From Gemmatimonadaceae bacterium (lineage in GTDB: Bacteria; Gemmatimonadota; Gemmatimonadetes; Gemmatimonadales; Gemmatimonadaceae): DNA of 64,000 nt. The translations under genes were made by a program, and so were the position numbers. How positions within the stretch are numbered: the first letter of the stretch is position 1; the number at the start of each line of letters is the position of its first letter. The notes under the pieces were generated by a model. The model ran no database searches. It was not told where the DNA came from and worked only from the letters and a program-made list of their open reading frames with translations. Below, piece after piece: positions 1-8,725 of this stretch. Location of the stretch: NCBI GenBank assembly GCA_016742275.1, contig JACVCD010000019.1:40438-104437 (forward strand), written 5' to 3'.

Positions 1-62
1 GATGAGAATGGAGTCATAAACGGTTCCCCTGCCTACCGTGCGTGAGTAGGCTTCCCTCCATC

Positions 63-440
63 ATGACCCACTATGAGCTCCTGGGGGGAGAGACGGGAAT
101 TCGGACGCTGGTGGACCGATTCTACGATCTCATGGATTCGTCGCCCGAAGCCGCCAACGTGCGCGCGCTGCATGCTGCCAATCTCAAGGTGTCGCGCGAG
201 AAACTGTTCCTGTTTCTGACCGGCTGGAGCGGCGGTCCGCAGCTCTACGTGGAGAAGTACGGACACCCGATGTTGCGCATGCGGCATTTCCCGTTTGCCA
301 TCGGTGAGCGGGAGCGCGATGAGTGGCTCTGGTGCATGCATCGGGCACTCGACGAGCATGAGGCCCCTGATGAGTTGAAGCAGTTTCTGCGTCAGCGTTT
401 CGATCAGCTGGCCGATCACATGCGCAACCAGCCGGAGTAG
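63..440 (+). CDS. Group II truncated haemoglobin
   Basis: Small cytoplasmic haem protein of 125 residues, the usual size for group II (GlbO-like) truncated globins, which bind O2 and are linked to oxygen handling or NO/peroxide chemistry. Visible features are Tyr21 in the B helix (RFYDLM), the proximal His75 in MRHFPF, and Trp88 in DEWLWCMHRAL, which fits the G8 Trp typical of group II. The ATG at 63 gives the normal family N-terminus (MTHYELLGGE); an upstream GTG at 42 would add seven residues and is less likely. The stop lies 2 bp before rsmD, so the two are probably co-transcribed. Family assignment is confident; the physiological role is inference. Confidence 0.9.
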   Translation: MTHYELLGGETGIRTLVDRFYDLMDSSPEAANVRALHAANLKVSREKLFLFLTGWSGGPQLYVEKYGHPMLRMRHFPFAIGERERDEWLWCMHRALDEHEAPDELKQFLRQRFDQLADHMRNQPE

Positions 441-442
441 GC

Positions 443-961
443 ATGCGTATTGTCGGAGGCAAGTTCAAGGGGCGACAACTGACGTCGCCCAATGATTTCC
501 GGGTGCGTCCCACGGCGGAAACCGTCCGTGTGGCGATGATGAAAGCCATCGCCAACGAGATCGAGGGTGCGCGCGTGTTGGACCTGTTTGCCGGCACCGG
601 GGCGCTCGGACTCGAAGCGCTGTCGCGTGGTGCGAAGTACGTGGACTTTGTGGAGTTTCGTCCGGCGAGTCTGCATTCGCTCAAGGCCAACATTGCCGCG
701 CTCCGCGTTACCGAGAAGGTGCGCGTATACAAGAAGGACGCGCTGCCGTTTGCCGATGCGCTGCCGCCGGATCGCTATGAGGTGGCTTTTGCCGACCCAC
801 CGTACGAGTCCCGGATGCTCGATCGCCTGATCGAGCGGTGGCAGCAGGCGCCCTGGTCCGCAGTGCTGGTGGCTGAGCATGCGCGAACGCATCAGCTTCC
901 CAGGGCCACGCAAACGCTGCTGTTCGAAGACAGCGCGGTGTCGGTGTATCGTCGCCCGTAG
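443..961 (+). CDS. rsmD: 16S rRNA (guanine(966)-N2)-methyltransferase RsmD
   Basis: A 172-residue SAM-dependent methyltransferase of normal family length that methylates G966 of 16S rRNA during 30S assembly. It begins MRIVGGKFKGR, typical of RsmD. It carries the SAM-binding loop LDLFAGTGALGLEALSRGA (about residues 48-66) and the catalytic ADPPYES motif (about 117-123), the RsmD form of the NPPY motif of N2-guanine methyltransferases. It starts 2 bp after the globin stop. In many bacteria rsmD precedes coaD; here a penicillin acylase family gene follows instead. Confidence 0.95.
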   Translation: MRIVGGKFKGRQLTSPNDFRVRPTAETVRVAMMKAIANEIEGARVLDLFAGTGALGLEALSRGAKYVDFVEFRPASLHSLKANIAALRVTEKVRVYKKDALPFADALPPDRYEVAFADPPYESRMLDRLIERWQQAPWSAVLVAEHARTHQLPRATQTLLFEDSAVSVYRRP

Positions 962-1021
962 TCGTTCTTTCGTTTGTTCTGCTGCTGTTCGTCAGATCGC
1001 TGCTTGAACCCCTCCTGCCTC

Positions 1022-3268
1022 ATGTCCTGCCTCTCCTCCCGTCGAATTCGCGCGGCGCTGGTTGCCGCCGCGCTCAGCGCACTTCCCGCCGTCGCGCAGG
1101 CCCAGCCTGCTGTCTGGGAAGCGCAGGCGAAGAAGGTCACCATCATGCGCGATCAGTGGGGCGTGGCGCATGTGTATGGTCCGCGTGATGCTGATGCGGT
1201 GTTCGGCATGGTGTACGCGCAGGCCGAAGACGATTTCGCGCGCATCGAGACGAACTACATCAATGCGATGGGGCGTCTCGCGGAAGTGGAAGGGGAGCGC
1301 GAGATCTGGCGCGATCTGCGCATGAAGCTGTTCATCGACACGCTTGAGATCAAAACGCTGTATGCGAAGAGTCCGGTGTGGCTGCAGGAGTTGATGCAGG
1401 GATGGGCCAATGGACTCAACTACTATCTGCATACACATCCGCAGGTGAAGCCGCGTTTGATCACGCGCTTTGAACCGTGGATGGCGCTGACGTTCAGCGA
1501 AGGCTCGATCGGTGGTGATATCGAGTCGGTGAATTTGCGCGGGCTGGAGCAGTTCTACGGTCCGCGATCGGGTGGTGCGACCGGTGTGTCGGGCGGTTCG
1601 TCGAGCGGCGCTTCGAGTGGTGGATCAGAGGACGCCGCGGCTTCGCCATTCGGGCAGGAGCCCGGTGGTTCCAATGGTTTTGCTGTGGCACCCCAGAACA
1701 CCGTGAGCGGTCATGCACTGCTCATGATCAATCCGCATACGTCGTTCTACTTCCGTCCAGAGATTCACATGGCGAGTCAGGACGGACTGGATGCATACGG
1801 CGCTGTGACGTGGGGACAGTTCTTCATCTATCAGGGCTTCAACAGCCGCCTGGGCTGGATGCACACATCAGGTGGTGGTGATGTGATCGACGAGTATCTC
1901 GAGACCGTCGTACCCAAGGGGAAGGGTTTCACGTACAAGTACGGCACGGCGTCGCGAAATGTGGTGGCAAAGATCATCCGTCTGCCGTACAAGACGGCGA
2001 CGGGTACGGCCACACGCACGGTGACGGCGTACTTCACGCACCATGGCCCGGTCATCCGTACGCAGGGCGAAGGAGCAGCTGAGCGTTGGGTGGCGGTGCG
2101 CATGATGAACAATCCGCTGGATGCGTTGCAGCAAAGCTACCTGCGCACCAAGGCCACGGACTTCGCGTCGTTCAGCAAGGTGATGGAGTTACGCACGAAT
2201 TCGTCGAACAACACGGTGTATGCCGATGCGGACGGCGTGATTGCGTACTTCCATGGCAATTTCATTCCCAAGCGCGATCCGTCCATCGATTTCACGCGTC
2301 CGGTGGATGGCAGTGATCCGCGCACTGATTGGCAGGGACTGCACACGTTGAACGAAATGATTCTGCTCAAGAGTCCGTCCAACGGCTGGCTGATGAACAC
2401 CAACAACTGGCCGTTCACGGCGGCGGGAGCGAATAGCCCCAAGATTGGCGACTGGCCCACGTACATGTCGGCGCAGCGTGAAGACAATGCGCGCGGTGTG
2501 CATGCCGTGCGTGTGCTGGAGAACCGCAAGGACTTCACGCTCGACGGTCTGATCGGCGCGGCGTACGACAGCTACCTGCCCGCGATGGAGCAGCTCATTC
2601 CGCCGGTGATTGCGGCGTATGATGCGTTGCCTGCGGGTGATTCACTCAAGGTGAAGTTGGCGGTGCCGGTGCGCACGCTGCGTAACTGGGACTATCGCTT
2701 TGGTGTGGCCAGCGTGGCGATGACGGTGGCCAATGCGTACGGCGAAGAGGCGACGCAGGCCAGCGGTGCGGCGGCGCGTCAGGCCGGCGTGCCGGTGCTT
2801 GAGTTCATCCGCACGCGTGCGGCTGCTCCGCAGGTGCTCGGCGCGCTGTCGCGGGCGGTAACACGTCTTGAGCGTGACTTTGGTTCGTGGCAGATGCCCT
2901 GGGGTGATGTGAATCGCTTCCAGCGCGTGAGCGGTGACATTGCGGCTGGATTCGACGACAGCAAGCCCAGCTTGCCCGTCGCCTTTGCGTCGGCCAATTG
3001 GGGTTCGCTGGCGGCGTATGGTCAGACCGGTGCGCGTACGACGAAGAAGTACTACGGCAACCGTGGCAATAGCTTTGTCGCGGTGGTGGAATTCGGTCCG
3101 CGTGTGCGCGCCAAGAGTGTGTTGGCGGGCGGTGTGAATGCGGATCCATCCTCACCGTACTTCTTCAATCAGGGTGAGCGTTACGCAACAGGTGCCTTCA
3201 AGGAAGTGAACTTCTATCGCGCCGACGTGGAAAAGCACGCGGTGCGCACGTACCAGCCCGGTCAGTGA
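1022..3268 (+). CDS. Penicillin acylase family protein (Ntn-hydrolase), secreted
   Basis: A 748-residue precursor of the penicillin/acyl-homoserine-lactone acylase family: periplasmic or secreted Ntn-hydrolases that self-cleave into alpha and beta chains and hydrolyse amide bonds. The ATG at 1022 gives a clear signal peptide ending near AVAQAQ (residue 28); an upstream in-frame start at 974 adds a Cys-rich leader with no signal character. The predicted nucleophile is Ser217 in GGSNGFAVAP, matching the Ser-Asn start of the beta chain. The stretch before it (about 183-202) is an unusually Ser/Gly-rich spacer. The stop overlaps the GTG of a pantothenate kinase gene. Substrate is unknown; many family members cleave AHLs or other N-acyl compounds, so beta-lactam activity should not be assumed. 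Confidence 0.9.
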   Translation: MSCLSSRRIRAALVAAALSALPAVAQAQPAVWEAQAKKVTIMRDQWGVAHVYGPRDADAVFGMVYAQAEDDFARIETNYINAMGRLAEVEGEREIWRDLRMKLFIDTLEIKTLYAKSPVWLQELMQGWANGLNYYLHTHPQVKPRLITRFEPWMALTFSEGSIGGDIESVNLRGLEQFYGPRSGGATGVSGGSSSGASSGGSEDAAASPFGQEPGGSNGFAVAPQNTVSGHALLMINPHTSFYFRPEIHMASQDGLDAYGAVTWGQFFIYQGFNSRLGWMHTSGGGDVIDEYLETVVPKGKGFTYKYGTASRNVVAKIIRLPYKTATGTATRTVTAYFTHHGPVIRTQGEGAAERWVAVRMMNNPLDALQQSYLRTKATDFASFSKVMELRTNSSNNTVYADADGVIAYFHGNFIPKRDPSIDFTRPVDGSDPRTDWQGLHTLNEMILLKSPSNGWLMNTNNWPFTAAGANSPKIGDWPTYMSAQREDNARGVHAVRVLENRKDFTLDGLIGAAYDSYLPAMEQLIPPVIAAYDALPAGDSLKVKLAVPVRTLRNWDYRFGVASVAMTVANAYGEEATQASGAAARQAGVPVLEFIRTRAAAPQVLGALSRAVTRLERDFGSWQMPWGDVNRFQRVSGDIAAGFDDSKPSLPVAFASANWGSLAAYGQTGARTTKKYYGNRGNSFVAVVEFGPRVRAKSVLAGGVNADPSSPYFFNQGERYATGAFKEVNFYRADVEKHAVRTYQPGQ

Positions 3269-3273
3269 GTTCG

Positions 3274-4128
3274 ATGCACGCGGAGAATCAGAAGGTGGCC
3301 CACGGAGAGGCCCACGCGGCCATCGATTTTGGTGCCAGCAACACCGATATCGTGTTGCGCAATGCCGACGGTGTACACCACTGGACTATCCCCACCGAAG
3401 GACAGCCTGATGAATCACGTGTGCGGCGCGCGTTGGCCGCAGGTGATCTGACGGTGCGTGATGTGCAGTGGTTGGCCGTAACAGGTGGCAATCGCAGTGC
3501 GCTCGCGGCAACCATTGATGAACGTCGCGTGCATCAGGTGGCAGAAGTCGAAGCCATTGGCCGTGGCGGACTGGCACTGGCGGGTCTCGATGCCGCCGTC
3601 GTGACCAGCGCTGGTTCTGGTACGGCAGTGGTGGCGGCGACAACCACCGGCGCACGCCACGTGACTGGCACCGGTGTTGGTGGTGGTACGCTCGTGGGTT
3701 TGTCGCGCCTTCTGCTTGGTACGGTGGATCCGCAGGAGATCGACACACTCGCCCGGGCTGGCAAGGACACCACACTCAATCTCACGATTGGTGAAATCCT
3801 GGGTCAGGCGATCGGATCACTGCCACCGGATACGACGGCCGTGAATTTCGGGCGCGTGGCGCGGCATTCGGTTGACGCGTCGCGCGCCGATACGGCGGCG
3901 GCACTGGTGAACATGGTGGGGCAGGTGATTGCCATTGTGGCGATCAATGCGGCGCGTGCGCAGCAACTCGAACACGCCGTGATCGTGGGCCATCTCACTG
4001 ATCTCCCCAGCGTGCGCCACACGTTCGAGGTGGTGGCGCAATTCTACGGTGCTGCGATTCGCATTCCTGAGCGGGGCGGACAGGCGACGGCGCTTGGGGC
4101 CTTGCTTGTGGCGGCCGATCGCGCGTAG
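3274..4128 (+). CDS. Type II pantothenate kinase (Fumble/CoaW-like)
   Basis: About 284 residues of the actin-like ATPase fold of eukaryotic-type (type II) pantothenate kinases, which phosphorylate pantothenate in the first step of CoA synthesis. Signatures are AIDFGASNTDIVL near the N-terminus (phosphate loop 1), VTGGN, the Glu in VEAIGRGG, TSAGSGTAVVAA (phosphate 2), GTGVGGGTLVGL, and the C-terminal GGQATALGALL. Length fits bacterial CoaW (about 265-290). The ATG at 3274 is chosen; a GTG at 3265 overlaps the previous stop and adds three residues. Translational coupling to the acylase gene is likely. I see no type I or III enzyme in the window to compare with. Confidence 0.85.
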   Translation: MHAENQKVAHGEAHAAIDFGASNTDIVLRNADGVHHWTIPTEGQPDESRVRRALAAGDLTVRDVQWLAVTGGNRSALAATIDERRVHQVAEVEAIGRGGLALAGLDAAVVTSAGSGTAVVAATTTGARHVTGTGVGGGTLVGLSRLLLGTVDPQEIDTLARAGKDTTLNLTIGEILGQAIGSLPPDTTAVNFGRVARHSVDASRADTAAALVNMVGQVIAIVAINAARAQQLEHAVIVGHLTDLPSVRHTFEVVAQFYGAAIRIPERGGQATALGALLVAADRA

Positions 4129-4142
4129 ACGCGGCTCTTTGT

Positions 4143-4583
4143 CTACGGTTTCGTGGCGCAGAGATGTTTGTGCGCCACGGCCGTCACTGAGCCTGGTACC
4201 GGGGCACCGTAGCCCGGGATACCCACGATCTTTTCGCTTGCGATCTTGTTGAACTTGGCGTCGCTGTAGTAGCGGTTCTCTTTCACCGCTGCCGTGCCGG
4301 CCTTGCAGCGTACAGTGACCAGCGTGCGTGAGCCGAACCACTCACCGCCAGGAGCCTTGGTTGGTTTGGCGAAGACGGTTCGCAGGGTGGCGGTGATTTC
4401 GTCACCTGCCTTCTTCACGGTGCGTGATTCGAGCAGCACCACGTTGCCGCCAGCGATTTCGCCGATCTTTGGCATCGACGCGTTCTGCGCCGAGCTTTCA
4501 TGACCGACGCATAGACTGACAACGACACAGAGCGCAGACGGAAGCAGTGCCGATGAATGCGAGAGCAATTTTACGCGAGGCAT
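4143..4583 (-). CDS. Secreted protein resembling surface-adhesin E family
   Basis: A 146-residue secreted protein of uncertain function. The N-terminus from the ATG at 4583 (MPRVKLLSHSSALL) is a signal peptide ending near ESSAQ. The mature part is a small beta-rich domain with RTLVTVRCKAGTAAV, RYYSD, and PGSVTAVAHKHLC, a layout like surface-adhesin-protein-E domains (paired Cys, PGS...LC ending). That match is by eye and tentative. It converges on the pantothenate kinase gene with a 14-bp gap. An ATG at 4601 would overlap the DUF4249 stop and add six residues. Confidence 0.7.
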   Translation of the reverse strand: MPRVKLLSHSSALLPSALCVVVSLCVGHESSAQNASMPKIGEIAGGNVVLLESRTVKKAGDEITATLRTVFAKPTKAPGGEWFGSRTLVTVRCKAGTAAVKENRYYSDAKFNKIASEKIVGIPGYGAPVPGSVTAVAHKHLCATKP

Positions 4584-4597
4584 GAGAAGGGAGCCTG

Positions 4598-5821
4598 TCA
4601 ACGCAGGCGTTGATATATGATGGACCCGCCGCCGCGAATGGTGCCTTCGAAACGAGAGCCGACATTACTGGTCAGTGTGCCATCCAGTACAGCGAGTGTG
4701 TCGCGCAGCGACATGCTTGAGAGAATGGTGACCTGCACACGATTGCCGTATTGTTCGGCGACCACCAAGCGAGGTGGCATACCAAGCTCCATCGCTGCTC
4801 CGGTCAGTCGTCGCGACCCGTATGTTTCGCTTTCGACGGCCAGTTCGAAGCCGCCAGGCAAAGGCGAGGGCGCGGTCCCAACGACTCTCCAGATCCCAGC
4901 GGGCCAGTCCCCTGGTTGGACTCGCACGTCGACCAGTCGCTCGATGACACGACCCACGCTGCCGAATACGCCATGGCCACCGGCCAGTGTGGTGATGAGA
5001 CCGCGGGTGGTGAGTTCGTCGCTGCCGCTCCGATAGTAGTCGAAGTAGTTGCGGTCGACGGCGCTCACACTGATGATCTGCCGAAGTCCTGGCCAGAACA
5101 CGCGCGGGCGACCGGTGCCAGTATGCGTCAGTGAACCAGCCGTCAGGTATTCGAGCGAATCGACAAACGCGATGAATGGTCCGTTGGGGGATTCGACACG
5201 AATCTCGTAACGAGCGGCTCCCTTCACTGCTCCCCAATGCAAGAAGAGCGAATCGGAATCGCGGAAGAATTGCCTCGGGGCCACGGGCGCAGCGTTCCCG
5301 GGGGTTGTGGGAACGGTAGTACTGCCAGTGACGACACCTTCGGCCGCTCGTACTTCGAGCGTGTATCGTTCACCGGGAATGACGGGAAACCAGGGAATGG
5401 CCTGTCCAACTGGTGCAGGGACGTCGAAGTTCTGAAAGCGATAGACGCCAGCGCCTTTGCCGTCGGCGCGCCATGTCCGATCTTCGCGCAGTACCACACT
5501 ATCGCCGTTGGTTCTACGCACGACGACTCGCGCATTTTGCACCGGCGAACCGCCATCGGAGACGATCGGGTCCAGTGAGTCGAATGGCACGCGAATCGTG
5601 GATATCGCACCTGTGAGCGAGCGTTCCACGAGAACGACCTGGTCGCTTACGCCTGGATTGAGCACGCCATGTACGACGAGTGTCGGCGGGCCCGACGGAA
5701 GCGTGATTCGGTCAAATACACAGCCTCCCACACTCAGTGCGACAGTGACAACAAGCACCATCCAGTGCAGGCGCGCAGACCATAGGCGACTCAAGAGCGG
5801 TGAATGCGCTTCAGTGCTCAT
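4598..5821 (-). CDS. DUF4249-type outer-surface lipoprotein
   Basis: A 407-residue lipoprotein. A hydrophobic segment ends in the lipobox LSVGGC (Cys near residue 34), followed by a beta-sandwich-like start (PPTLVVHGVLNPGVSDQVVLVERS) and alternating beta segments typical of DUF4249 proteins. This family is usually encoded beside SusC/TonB receptors. The start ATG overlaps the stop of the upstream lipoprotein gene by 4 bp, so it is the last gene of a three-gene operon with the TonB receptor. By position it is likely a surface-exposed partner of the receptor; the ligand is unknown. Confidence 0.8.
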   Translation of the reverse strand: MSTEAHSPLLSRLWSARLHWMVLVVTVALSVGGCVFDRITLPSGPPTLVVHGVLNPGVSDQVVLVERSLTGAISTIRVPFDSLDPIVSDGGSPVQNARVVVRRTNGDSVVLREDRTWRADGKGAGVYRFQNFDVPAPVGQAIPWFPVIPGERYTLEVRAAEGVVTGSTTVPTTPGNAAPVAPRQFFRDSDSLFLHWGAVKGAARYEIRVESPNGPFIAFVDSLEYLTAGSLTHTGTGRPRVFWPGLRQIISVSAVDRNYFDYYRSGSDELTTRGLITTLAGGHGVFGSVGRVIERLVDVRVQPGDWPAGIWRVVGTAPSPLPGGFELAVESETYGSRRLTGAAMELGMPPRLVVAEQYGNRVQVTILSSMSLRDTLAVLDGTLTSNVGSRFEGTIRGGGSIIYQRLR

Positions 5822-6300
5822 GGTTCTCGTATGTAAGTCAGCGTGACCCGCTGCACGGTACGGTGGATCGGTTCGAGATAGCGTACGCGTAAGTGCAGGA
5901 CCGGGCCATTCACGGTTCCCGTATCAACCCAGTCGTCGCTGGCCAGTAACCCGAACCGCCGAACATACACGGTGTTCGATGTGGCGTCGAAGGGCGACGT
6001 CAGAGTATCAACGAAATCTTCTGATACCACGGTTCCGCGGCGCAGCACGATGCGTTTGGTGTCGTCGAGCCGACGCCGGGAGCGGACGATGATCTGTCCG
6101 GCTGTTACGCTACGGACGCTGCCATCGATCAGGGTACCGATCGTGCGTGGAATTGGCTGATTGTCCACGGCGGCCAAAGACCAGGTACCAGCAAAGTCAG
6201 GTACCGGTTCGGTTGGCGGTTCTTCGGTGCACGCCGTGACGAGACACACCGCTGTCGTGCACGCAAAGACCAGTGTTCGCTTCATACGCATGCGTTTCAT
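5818..6300 (-). CDS. Small lipoprotein in TonB receptor operon
   Basis: A 160-residue lipoprotein starting MKRMRMKRTLVFACTTAV, with lipobox CLVTAC and Cys about residue 24. The mature domain begins PDFAGTWSLAAVDNQPIPRT, resembling the lipocalin-like or META-like start often written 'GTW.L..vng.p.p'. No enzyme motif is seen. The start codon shares one base with the stop of the TonB receptor gene (TGATG), and its own stop overlaps the next gene by 4 bp, so coupled translation of all three is strongly suggested. Function unknown; location suggests the outer membrane with the receptor. Confidence 0.75.
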   Translation of the reverse strand: MKRMRMKRTLVFACTTAVCLVTACTEEPPTEPVPDFAGTWSLAAVDNQPIPRTIGTLIDGSVRSVTAGQIIVRSRRRLDDTKRIVLRRGTVVSEDFVDTLTSPFDATSNTVYVRRFGLLASDDWVDTGTVNGPVLHLRVRYLEPIHRTVQRVTLTYIREP

Positions 6301-8636
6301 CACCAGCCCACCGTCACGCCAAGCGTGGGAATGATCGGCAACTGCGACAGGCTTTCGCGAATGGCGGGCGCCTGTCGGTAGTCGAAACGATAGGCATAGA
6401 CATTCCGACGATTGGTGGCGTTGATGACACCGAGCACCGGCGTGAAATTGAGACGTCCGCGTACCAGGGTGCGCTGGACGGAAAGATCGAGGCGTACCAC
6501 AGACGGAAGCATCGCGGCATTCCGCTCTCCTCCAACTCCCTGGACATCGCGCTCGACGACACCACGATCCCACCGATTGGCGCGCGGGTCGGCGATGCGT
6601 CGGACGAGCTGTGTCTCGAGACCGGTATAGGGAATGCCGGATCCAAAACCCAGTCGTCCGGAGAGCACGGTGCCATTGCGTGTGCGCCACGTGCCTACCG
6701 CGTTGACGGTGTGCCGGCGATCCTGCGCTGGGCGCCAGGTACTTACACCGTCGGTACGCGTATTGTGGCTGAAGGTGTAGGCCAGCCAACCGGACACGGC
6801 TCCCGTCTCCACCTGTCGGAGCAATACATCAAACCCGCGCGATTTCCCGGTGATGGGGCGGAACTCATCGCCACGCACATCGCGGGCATCGAGTGGGTTG
6901 CGCTCGACGAGTGCTCCATAGTGTTTGGCAAACACCTCAATGCGCAGAAAGCGACGCGGCGAGAGCCAGTGCTCGAATTCCAATGCTCCTTGTGTTGCGC
7001 TCGCTACGGGCACGGTTGAATCGGCCATGACCCAGCGGTCAAAGAATCGCAGTGCGTCTTCTTCTTCACGAAGCGCATGGAGCCATTGGGTGGTGCGACC
7101 AATGGTTGCTGTGAGGGCGGTGTTGCTGGTCGTGAACCAGCGTGCGGCAATGCGCGGAGAGATACCGGACCAACCCGCACCACTCAGGCGCTCGAAGCGC
7201 ACACCGGGGCGCAACACAAAGGATGACCCAAGCTTCCAGGTGTCATCGGCCAGCAGAACAGCGGACACGGGGCGCTGCACTCGCCACTCAAACGTAGTGG
7301 CCAGCTGCGGCGATCCCTCGCGGTACATGACATCGTGCTGGGCGACTTCGTAGCCCACCCCAAGCAGGTGCGAACCGTGCTCGCTTCTCAGCAAGCCGCT
7401 TGCACGCCATTCCCGTACATCGTTCTTGGCGACGCTGGTTCCTGCACCCTCGTCCTGTTGAGACACAAAGCGGGAAACGCTTGCGCGCTGCACAAACGAT
7501 GTGGCAGTCCCCAACGGCTGTGTCCACGTGATACCGGCGGCGTCGTTTCCCCAGTCGAGCGCATACGGCGAGTCGAGGCGCAGCGTATCCTCACGCTGCA
7601 TGAAGTCCTCACGCAGCCGATCGCGTCCGTGATACGCGGTGAATGTGAAAGTGCCGCCGCTGGCGCGTGCCCACGAGAAGTGCGCGTGCCCATCGAGAAA
7701 GGCGTATGGCAGTTCACGGTCCGCCAGCGCGCTTGCGATCTGGTCGGCATAGGTGCGTCGCACGGCCACATTCCACGATCGCCGCGTGGAGGCGTCGGCA
7801 CCGGATAGTGCGAGTGTTGAAGCAAGTAGCGATGTCTGCACTTCGCCGTGCACTCCGCGGCGGGCATCTCGTGAGCTACTGACCTCCAACACGCTGGAGA
7901 GACGCGTGCCGAATTCCACTGGTGGTGCACCGGCATGCAGACGCAGCCCACCGACGGCCGACTCGATAAATGTCCCGAACACTCCGCCAAGATGAAACGG
8001 CTGGAATAGGGGAATACCATCGAGCAGCACCAGATTCTGATCCTGTTCACCACCGCGCACATTGAGGCCCGTTGTGAAATCATTGCGGGCCACTACGCCG
8101 GGCAACAACTGCGCGACACGCAGCACATCGGGCTCACCAACTGCCGGCAACGCCGTCAGGACATTGGCGCTGATGGTCGTACTGGCGGTAGCCGGCGCAC
8201 CGTCGAATCGTTCTCGCTCGCTGACTGCGGCCGTGGTGCGCACAGCATCGAGCGTAACAGACGATGGCACCAGACGCAGCTCCACCTCGGCGATCTGTCC
8301 GTCGCGGATGGATACCGGTTGTTCTGCGGCTGTGAAGCCCACGCGTCGCGCACGTACCACGAGCGTTCCGCGGGGAAGCCGCATGATGGCAAACCGTCCC
8401 GTGCTGTCAGTCAGCACGGACTGCGGAATGCCATCGACTGAAACGGTGACACGCGCGAGTGGTGCGCCACTACTGTCATGACGCACCACGCCACGTACGC
8501 CGCGCTCCTGCGCGCTGGCTATGCGTGGCGCCGACAGGAGCAGCAGCGACGCGGCGAGCACATGCCCGACGCTGATACGGACGGAGCCAATGCGGAGTGC
8601 ATTGATCAGGAACACACACCTGCCGGAGACGGGCAT
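6300..8636 (-). CDS. TonB-dependent receptor with N-terminal carboxypeptidase-like domain
   Basis: A 778-residue outer-membrane active transporter. It has a signal peptide (ending near IASAQ, residue 43), then a carboxypeptidase-D regulatory-like beta-sandwich (about 46-122: GVRGVVRHDSSGAPLARV and TDSTGRFAI), then a plug domain with LNVRGGEQDQNLVLLDGIPL, then a beta-barrel ending in the aromatic TLGVTVGW. Length is short to typical for this CarboxypepD_reg-plug class, which lacks the full SusC size. It drives import of a large ligand by TonB energy. The adjacent DUF4249 and small lipoproteins suggest a surface uptake complex. Substrate unknown. Confidence 0.9.
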   Translation of the reverse strand: MPVSGRCVFLINALRIGSVRISVGHVLAASLLLLSAPRIASAQERGVRGVVRHDSSGAPLARVTVSVDGIPQSVLTDSTGRFAIMRLPRGTLVVRARRVGFTAAEQPVSIRDGQIAEVELRLVPSSVTLDAVRTTAAVSERERFDGAPATASTTISANVLTALPAVGEPDVLRVAQLLPGVVARNDFTTGLNVRGGEQDQNLVLLDGIPLFQPFHLGGVFGTFIESAVGGLRLHAGAPPVEFGTRLSSVLEVSSSRDARRGVHGEVQTSLLASTLALSGADASTRRSWNVAVRRTYADQIASALADRELPYAFLDGHAHFSWARASGGTFTFTAYHGRDRLREDFMQREDTLRLDSPYALDWGNDAAGITWTQPLGTATSFVQRASVSRFVSQQDEGAGTSVAKNDVREWRASGLLRSEHGSHLLGVGYEVAQHDVMYREGSPQLATTFEWRVQRPVSAVLLADDTWKLGSSFVLRPGVRFERLSGAGWSGISPRIAARWFTTSNTALTATIGRTTQWLHALREEEDALRFFDRWVMADSTVPVASATQGALEFEHWLSPRRFLRIEVFAKHYGALVERNPLDARDVRGDEFRPITGKSRGFDVLLRQVETGAVSGWLAYTFSHNTRTDGVSTWRPAQDRRHTVNAVGTWRTRNGTVLSGRLGFGSGIPYTGLETQLVRRIADPRANRWDRGVVERDVQGVGGERNAAMLPSVVRLDLSVQRTLVRGRLNFTPVLGVINATNRRNVYAYRFDYRQAPAIRESLSQLPIIPTLGVTVGW

Positions 8637-8725
8637 GCCCCAAGATGCGCTCCGGATTCGCGGGAGGCGAGTCTTGCAGATCGGCTCGTCGCCGGTCGGC
8701 TCGTCGCCCGTTGGGTCTTGGCCAG

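Noticed and set aside
184..913. Antisense frames opposite globin and rsmD
   Set aside because: They lack ribosome-binding sites and protein-like composition and lie opposite two clearly recognised genes.
1022..3268. Calling the penicillin acylase family protein a beta-lactam resistance gene
   Set aside because: The family acts mainly on N-acyl side chains and AHLs; nothing in the sequence fixes substrate, and acylases do not open the beta-lactam ring.
5818..6789. Longer version (323 codons) of the small lipoprotein gene
   Set aside because: The first 163 codons overlap the TonB receptor gene and are Arg/His-rich; the lipoprotein signal begins only at the ATG at 6300.
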